NCBI RefSeq assembly: GCF_003594885.1
Contig: NZ_QZEZ01000001.1
Coordinates: 434,001 to 498,000 of the forward strand
Direction: 5' to 3'
Origin: Vallicoccus soli
GTDB taxonomy: Bacteria; Actinomycetota; Actinomycetes; Motilibacterales; Motilibacteraceae
Length of the DNA stretch: 64,000 nt
Shown: positions 60,644 through 64,000 of the stretch, piece by piece
Position numbering within the stretch: the first letter of the stretch is position 1
Layout of the letters: every line of letters starts with the position of its first letter
Made by a program: the position numbers and the translations under genes
The notes under the pieces: generated by a model
What the model was told of the DNA's origin: nothing
What the model saw: only the letters and a program-made list of their open reading frames with translations
Databases searched by the model: none

Positions 60644-62209
60644 TCAGATCCAGCTGCGCAGCCACATCCGGTCGTACCAGGAGCCGTACGGCACGACCTC
60701 GGCGGTGAGCACGGGGTAGAGCCAGGCGAAGTCGACGACGACGAGCAGCACGTACGCCCCCGCGAGGGCGAGCCCCCAGCGGCGCCGCCGCGGCGGCGCG
60801 CCCGGCGGCCCGACCACCATCCCCAGCACGAGGACCACGGCGAGCACGAGGAACGGCACGAAGGCCACCGCGTAGAACGAGTAGATCGTCCGGTCCTGGT
60901 ACGCGAACCACGGCAGCCAGCCCGCCGCGACCCCGCACAGCACGGCGCCGGCCCGCCAGTCCCGCGCCCCCGCCCAGAGCACGAGGAGCACGGCGAGGGC
61001 GGCGACCGCCGCCCACCACAGCGCCGGCGTCCCCAGCCCCGTCACCGCCTGCGAGCAGCTGTCGGCGTCGCCGCAGCCCGGCGTGCCCGGCTCGGGCGTC
61101 TCGTAGTAGAAGGACACCGGGCGCGCCAGGACGAGCCAGCCCCAGGGGTTCGACTCGTACGGGTGCGGGGTCGAGAGGTCCTGGTTGACCTGCAGCATCT
61201 GCGCCTGCAGGTGCAGCCAGGAGCGGACGCTCGCGGGCAGCCAGGAGCCCGGCTGCCCGGCCGCCCAGTCCCGCCCGTACGCCCGGTCGGGCCCGGCGGC
61301 GAACCAGCCCGCCCAGGAGGTGACGTAGAGGACGGCGGAGGTCAGCACGAGCGAGGCCGCGGCCGGGGCGGCGTCGCGCAGGAGCGCCCCGCCCCAGGGG
61401 CGGCGCACGCCCGCGGCGCGGCGGGCGCCCACGTCCCACAGCACCGTCAGCAGCCCGAAGGCCGCGAGGAAGAAGAGGCCGCTCCACTTCGTCGCGCAGG
61501 CGGCGCCGAGCAGGACCCCGGCAGCCAGGCGCCACGGGCGCAGGCCCAGCGGGGGGCCGTACCGCGCGGCGTCGAGGGGCAGCGCCGCCGCCAGCCGCTC
61601 GCGCACCCGGTCGCGGTCGACGAGCAGGCAGGCGAACGCGCAGAGCACGAAGGTGCCGAGGATGACGTCGAGCAGCGCGGTGCGGCTGTGCACCACGTGC
61701 AGGCCGTCCACCGCGAGCAGCAGCCCCGCGGTGCACCCCAGCAGGGTCGAGCGGAGGAGGCGCCGCCCGGCGCGGGCGAGGACGAGGACCGAGAGGGTGC
61801 CCAGGAGCGCCACGACGACCCGCCAGCCGACGGGGTCGTAGCCGAGCACCTGCTCGCCGAGCCCGATGAGCCACTTGCCGAGCGGCGGGTGCACGACGAA
61901 CTCCGGGGCGCCCGCGTCGGTGACCTCGGTGCCGTGGCGCAGCAGGTCGCGCGCCTGGTCGGCGTAGTAGACCTCGTCGAAGACGAGCTCGCCCGGGGTG
62001 CCGAGCCGCCAGGAGCGGATGCCGCCGGCGACCGCCGCCACGAGCAGCGGGCCCAGCCACGACCAGGGGCGCTCGGCGGGCAGGGGCGTCAGCAGCCGGT
62101 CGCGCGCGCCGCGCCGGACCCGGGCGGGGCGGGCGGGCCGGGCGTCCGGCGCGGCCGGCGCCGTGGGCGCCGCCGGCGGCTCGAGGGAGGTCGACGGCAC
62201 GCGCTCCAC
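60644..62209 (-). CDS. Protein O-mannosyltransferase (GT39)
   Basis: 521 residues, about ten membrane helices. It transfers mannose from polyprenyl-phosphate mannose to Ser/Thr of exported proteins. The catalytic acid pair is in LVFDEVYYADQARDLL (about residue 77); FVVHPPLGKWLIGLGE, HSRTALLDVILGTFVL, CATKWSGLFF, and NPWGWLVLARP are typical for actinobacterial PMT. A Pro/Ala N-terminal tail of about 45 residues is cytoplasmic. Divergent from rsmI, 26 bases between starts, as commonly seen in actinobacteria. ATG 62209. Confidence 0.93.
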   Translation of the reverse strand: MERVPSTSLEPPAAPTAPAAPDARPARPARVRRGARDRLLTPLPAERPWSWLGPLLVAAVAGGIRSWRLGTPGELVFDEVYYADQARDLLRHGTEVTDAGAPEFVVHPPLGKWLIGLGEQVLGYDPVGWRVVVALLGTLSVLVLARAGRRLLRSTLLGCTAGLLLAVDGLHVVHSRTALLDVILGTFVLCAFACLLVDRDRVRERLAAALPLDAARYGPPLGLRPWRLAAGVLLGAACATKWSGLFFLAAFGLLTVLWDVGARRAAGVRRPWGGALLRDAAPAAASLVLTSAVLYVTSWAGWFAAGPDRAYGRDWAAGQPGSWLPASVRSWLHLQAQMLQVNQDLSTPHPYESNPWGWLVLARPVSFYYETPEPGTPGCGDADSCSQAVTGLGTPALWWAAVAALAVLLVLWAGARDWRAGAVLCGVAAGWLPWFAYQDRTIYSFYAVAFVPFLVLAVVLVLGMVVGPPGAPPRRRRWGLALAGAYVLLVVVDFAWLYPVLTAEVVPYGSWYDRMWLRSWI

Positions 62210-62223
62210 TCTCCCACGGCCCG

Positions 62224-62229
62224 TAGGGT
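62224..62229 (+). promoter_or_regulatory. -10 hexamer of leaderless rsmI
   Basis: TAGGGT with six bases to GTG 62236, no ribosome-binding site. Confidence 0.45.
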
Positions 62230-62235
62230 CGGGGC

Positions 62236-63111
62236 GTGAGCGGAGCGGCCGGCGGCGTCCTCGTCCTCGCGGGGACCCCCCTCGGCGACCCCGACGACGC
62301 GTCCCCGCGGCTGCGGCGCGAGCTCGAGCGCGCCGACGTCGTGGCCGCGGAGGACACCCGCCGGCTGCGCCGGCTGTGCGCGGCGCTCGGGGTGGAGCCG
62401 CGCGGGCGGGTCGTCTCCTACTTCGAGCAGAACGAGGCCGCGCGCACCGCCTCGCTCGTCGAGGCGCTGCGGGCCGGGGAGCGGGTCCTGCTCGTCACCG
62501 ACGCCGGCATGCCCAGCGTGTCCGACCCCGGCTACCGGCTGGTCGCCGCGGCGGTCGAGGCGGGGGTGCCGGTGACGTCCGCGCCGGGACCGTCGGCGGT
62601 GCTCACGGCGCTCGCCGTGAGCGGGCTGCCCGTCGACCGGTTCTGCTTCGAGGGCTTCCTGCCGCGCAAGGGCGGCGAGCGCGCCCGGCGCCTCGCCGAG
62701 CTCGCCGCCGAGCCGCGCACGCTCGTGCTCTTCGAGGCGCCCCACCGCACGCAGGCGGCGCTCGAGGCGCTGGCGGGGGCGTTCGGGGCGGACCGGCGGG
62801 CCGCCGTGTGCCGTGAGCTGACCAAGACGTACGAGGAGGTCGTGCGCGGCCCGCTCGGCGAGCTCGCCGCCTGGGCCGCGCAGGGCGTGCGCGGCGAGGT
62901 CACGCTCGTCGTGGAGGGGGCGCCGCCGGCGCCGCCCGAGAGCGACCCCGGGGAGCTGGCCCGCCGGGTCGCCGTGCGCGAGGGCGCCGGCGAGCGGCGC
63001 AAGGAGGCGATCGCCGCGGTCGCCGCCGAGGCGGGCGTGCCCAAGCGCGCGGTGTTCGACGCCGTGGTCGCCGCCAAGGCGGCGGACGGGGCCCGCGCCG
63101 GCGCTCCCTAG
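62236..63111 (+). CDS. rsmI: 16S rRNA (cytidine-1402-2'-O)-methyltransferase
   Basis: 291 residues, tetrapyrrole-methylase fold. [111 protein letters not shown] are canonical. It methylates C1402 of 16S rRNA, using SAM. A C-terminal helical RsmI-type tail (about 235-285) is present. Its TAG stop begins the -10 hexamer before metG. Confidence 0.95.
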   Translation: MSGAAGGVLVLAGTPLGDPDDASPRLRRELERADVVAAEDTRRLRRLCAALGVEPRGRVVSYFEQNEAARTASLVEALRAGERVLLVTDAGMPSVSDPGYRLVAAAVEAGVPVTSAPGPSAVLTALAVSGLPVDRFCFEGFLPRKGGERARRLAELAAEPRTLVLFEAPHRTQAALEALAGAFGADRRAAVCRELTKTYEEVVRGPLGELAAWAAQGVRGEVTLVVEGAPPAPPESDPGELARRVAVREGAGERRKEAIAAVAAEAGVPKRAVFDAVVAAKAADGARAGAP

Positions 63112-63114
63112 GAT
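63109..63114 (+). promoter_or_regulatory. -10 hexamer from the rsmI stop, upstream of metG
   Basis: TAGGAT begins with the rsmI stop and lies 8 bases before the metG ATG. GGGGG between is not a convincing ribosome-binding site, so a leaderless start is likely. Confidence 0.5.
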
Positions 63115-63122
63115 CGGGGGCC

Positions 63123-64000
63123 ATGACCCGCCACATCCTCACCGCGGTCGCCTGGCCCTACGCCAACGGCCCGCGCCACATCGGGCACGTGTCCGGCTTC
63201 GGCGTCCCCTCCGACGTCTTCAGCCGCTACATGCGCATGGCGGGCCACGACGTCCTCATGGTGAGCGGGACGGACGAGCACGGCACCCCGATCCTCGTGC
63301 AGGCCGAGCAGGAGGGCGTGGCGCCGCGCGAGCTCGCGGACCGCTACAACCGGGTCATCGTCGAGGACCTGCACTCGCTCGGGCTGTCGTACGACCTCTT
63401 CACGCGGACCACGACCCGCAACCACTACGCCGTGGCGCAGGAGGTCTTCCGGACCCTGCACCGCAACGGCTACATGGTCGAGCGCACCACCAAGGGCGCG
63501 ATCTCGCCGTCGACCGGGCGCACCCTGCCCGACCGGTTCATCGAGGGCACCTGCCCGATCTGCGGCTACGACGGCGCCCGCGGCGACCAGTGCGACAACT
63601 GCGGCAACCAGCTCGACCCGACCGACCTCATCCGCCCGCGCAGCCGGATCAACGGCGAGGAGCCCCGGTTCGTCGAGACCGAGCACTTCTTCCTCGACCT
63701 GCCGGCGCTCGCCGACGCCCTGGGGTCCTGGCTGCAGACGCGCACCGACTGGCGGCCCAACGTCCTGAAGTTCTCGCTCAACCTCCTCGAGGACCTGCGC
63801 CCGCGGGCGATGACCCGCGACATCGACTGGGGCGTGCCGGTCCCGCTGCCCGGCTGGGAGGAGAACCCGTCCAAGCGGCTGTACGTCTGGTTCGACGCCG
63901 TCATCGGCTACCTGTCGGCGTCGGTGGAGTGGGCGCGGCGCACCGGCGACCCCGACGCCTGGAAGGCGTGGTGGACCGACCCCGAGGCGCAGTCGTACTA
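63123..64000 (+). CDS. metG: Methionyl-tRNA synthetase, N-terminal part
   Basis: The gene runs off the window end; about 292 residues are visible. Class I signature: [15 protein letters not shown] (HIGH motif). The zinc insert with [21 protein letters not shown] (Cys-x2-Cys and Cys-x2-Cys), SGTDEHGTP, and the start of [11 protein letters not shown] are typical MetG. KMSKS lies beyond the window. ATG 63123 fits the conserved start. Probable rsmI-metG neighbourhood conserved in actinobacteria. Confidence 0.95.
   Translation, partial: MTRHILTAVAWPYANGPRHIGHVSGFGVPSDVFSRYMRMAGHDVLMVSGTDEHGTPILVQAEQEGVAPRELADRYNRVIVEDLHSLGLSYDLFTRTTTRNHYAVAQEVFRTLHRNGYMVERTTKGAISPSTGRTLPDRFIEGTCPICGYDGARGDQCDNCGNQLDPTDLIRPRSRINGEEPRFVETEHFFLDLPALADALGSWLQTRTDWRPNVLKFSLNLLEDLRPRAMTRDIDWGVPVPLPGWEENPSKRLYVWFDAVIGYLSASVEWARRTGDPDAWKAWWTDPEAQSY

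Overview
The window is chromosomal DNA of a very GC-rich actinobacterium (Actinomycetota). Codons end almost always in G or C, GTG is a common start and TGA the usual stop, and there are no insertion sequences, phage genes, CRISPR arrays or rRNA genes. Lineage markers include IdeR, UdgX, a mycothiol-type DinB/maleylpyruvate-isomerase domain, an actinobacterial protein O-mannosyltransferase and a SepX/GlpR-like division membrane protein. Genus cannot be fixed from the sequence; a Kineosporia/Motilibacter-like lineage is only a guess.

Layout. 1-2.6 kb: a truncated alpha/beta-hydrolase-like gene, an aldo/keto reductase and a secreted propeller-like protein. 2.6-8 kb: thiamine cluster (thiD, tenA, thiE on minus; thiO, thiS, thiG on plus) with two TPP riboswitches, bracketed by two closely similar thiD genes. 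8-11.4 kb: serC, a secreted M14 carboxypeptidase and pdxH. 11.4-11.8 kb: no protein gene, but a strong candidate structured RNA with an extended Shine-Dalgarno sequence. 11.8-19.4 kb: a GGDEF-EAL protein, a secreted DUF5995-like protein, a thioesterase-like protein, UdgX, YciI, and PadR and ArsR regulators with visible operators. 19.5-24.6 kb: ParA plus a small partner, CPD photolyase, a ferredoxin-like protein with a possible iron box, IdeR and a histidine phosphatase. 24.7-32.2 kb: gltD, a ThrE-like exporter, a PfkB kinase, a secreted TAP-type peptidase, a DEAD-box helicase and tRNA-Arg. 32.4-41.4 kb: GlsB, an LppX-like lipoprotein, a DinB-glyoxalase fusion, a FeS-BCP photolyase, a deacetylase, prfC, a SAF protein, mscL and fmdB behind a CIRCE element. 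41.4-50.3 kb: coaA, a molybdate regulator with modABC, an ABC exporter, a K+/H+ antiporter and 5-formyl-THF cyclo-ligase. 50.4-56.3 kb: a diguanylate cyclase, moeA/glp, moaC, mog, rimJ, glpR and tRNA-Ala. 56.4-64 kb: a giant PKD/Ig-like secreted protein, PMT, rsmI and the start of metG.

How the parts work together. The thi genes make both halves of thiamine, are fed back through TPP riboswitches, and carry HMP/HMP-P kinase twice. modABC and its Mop-domain regulator import molybdate, which MoeA, MoaC and Mog would use for molybdenum cofactor. The same MoeA sits in the neighbourhood that in Corynebacterium encodes the division pair Glp/GlpR. IdeR is next to a probable iron-regulated ferredoxin-like protein. 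Two photolyases and UdgX give DNA repair.

A window-wide pattern is promoter economy. Many genes have a TAGNNT -10 hexamer 6-8 nt before the start codon, which implies leaderless mRNAs. In six cases the TAG stop codon of the upstream gene is itself the first half of that hexamer. Long antisense open frames are common because of the GC content and were ignored unless they showed protein-family sequence.
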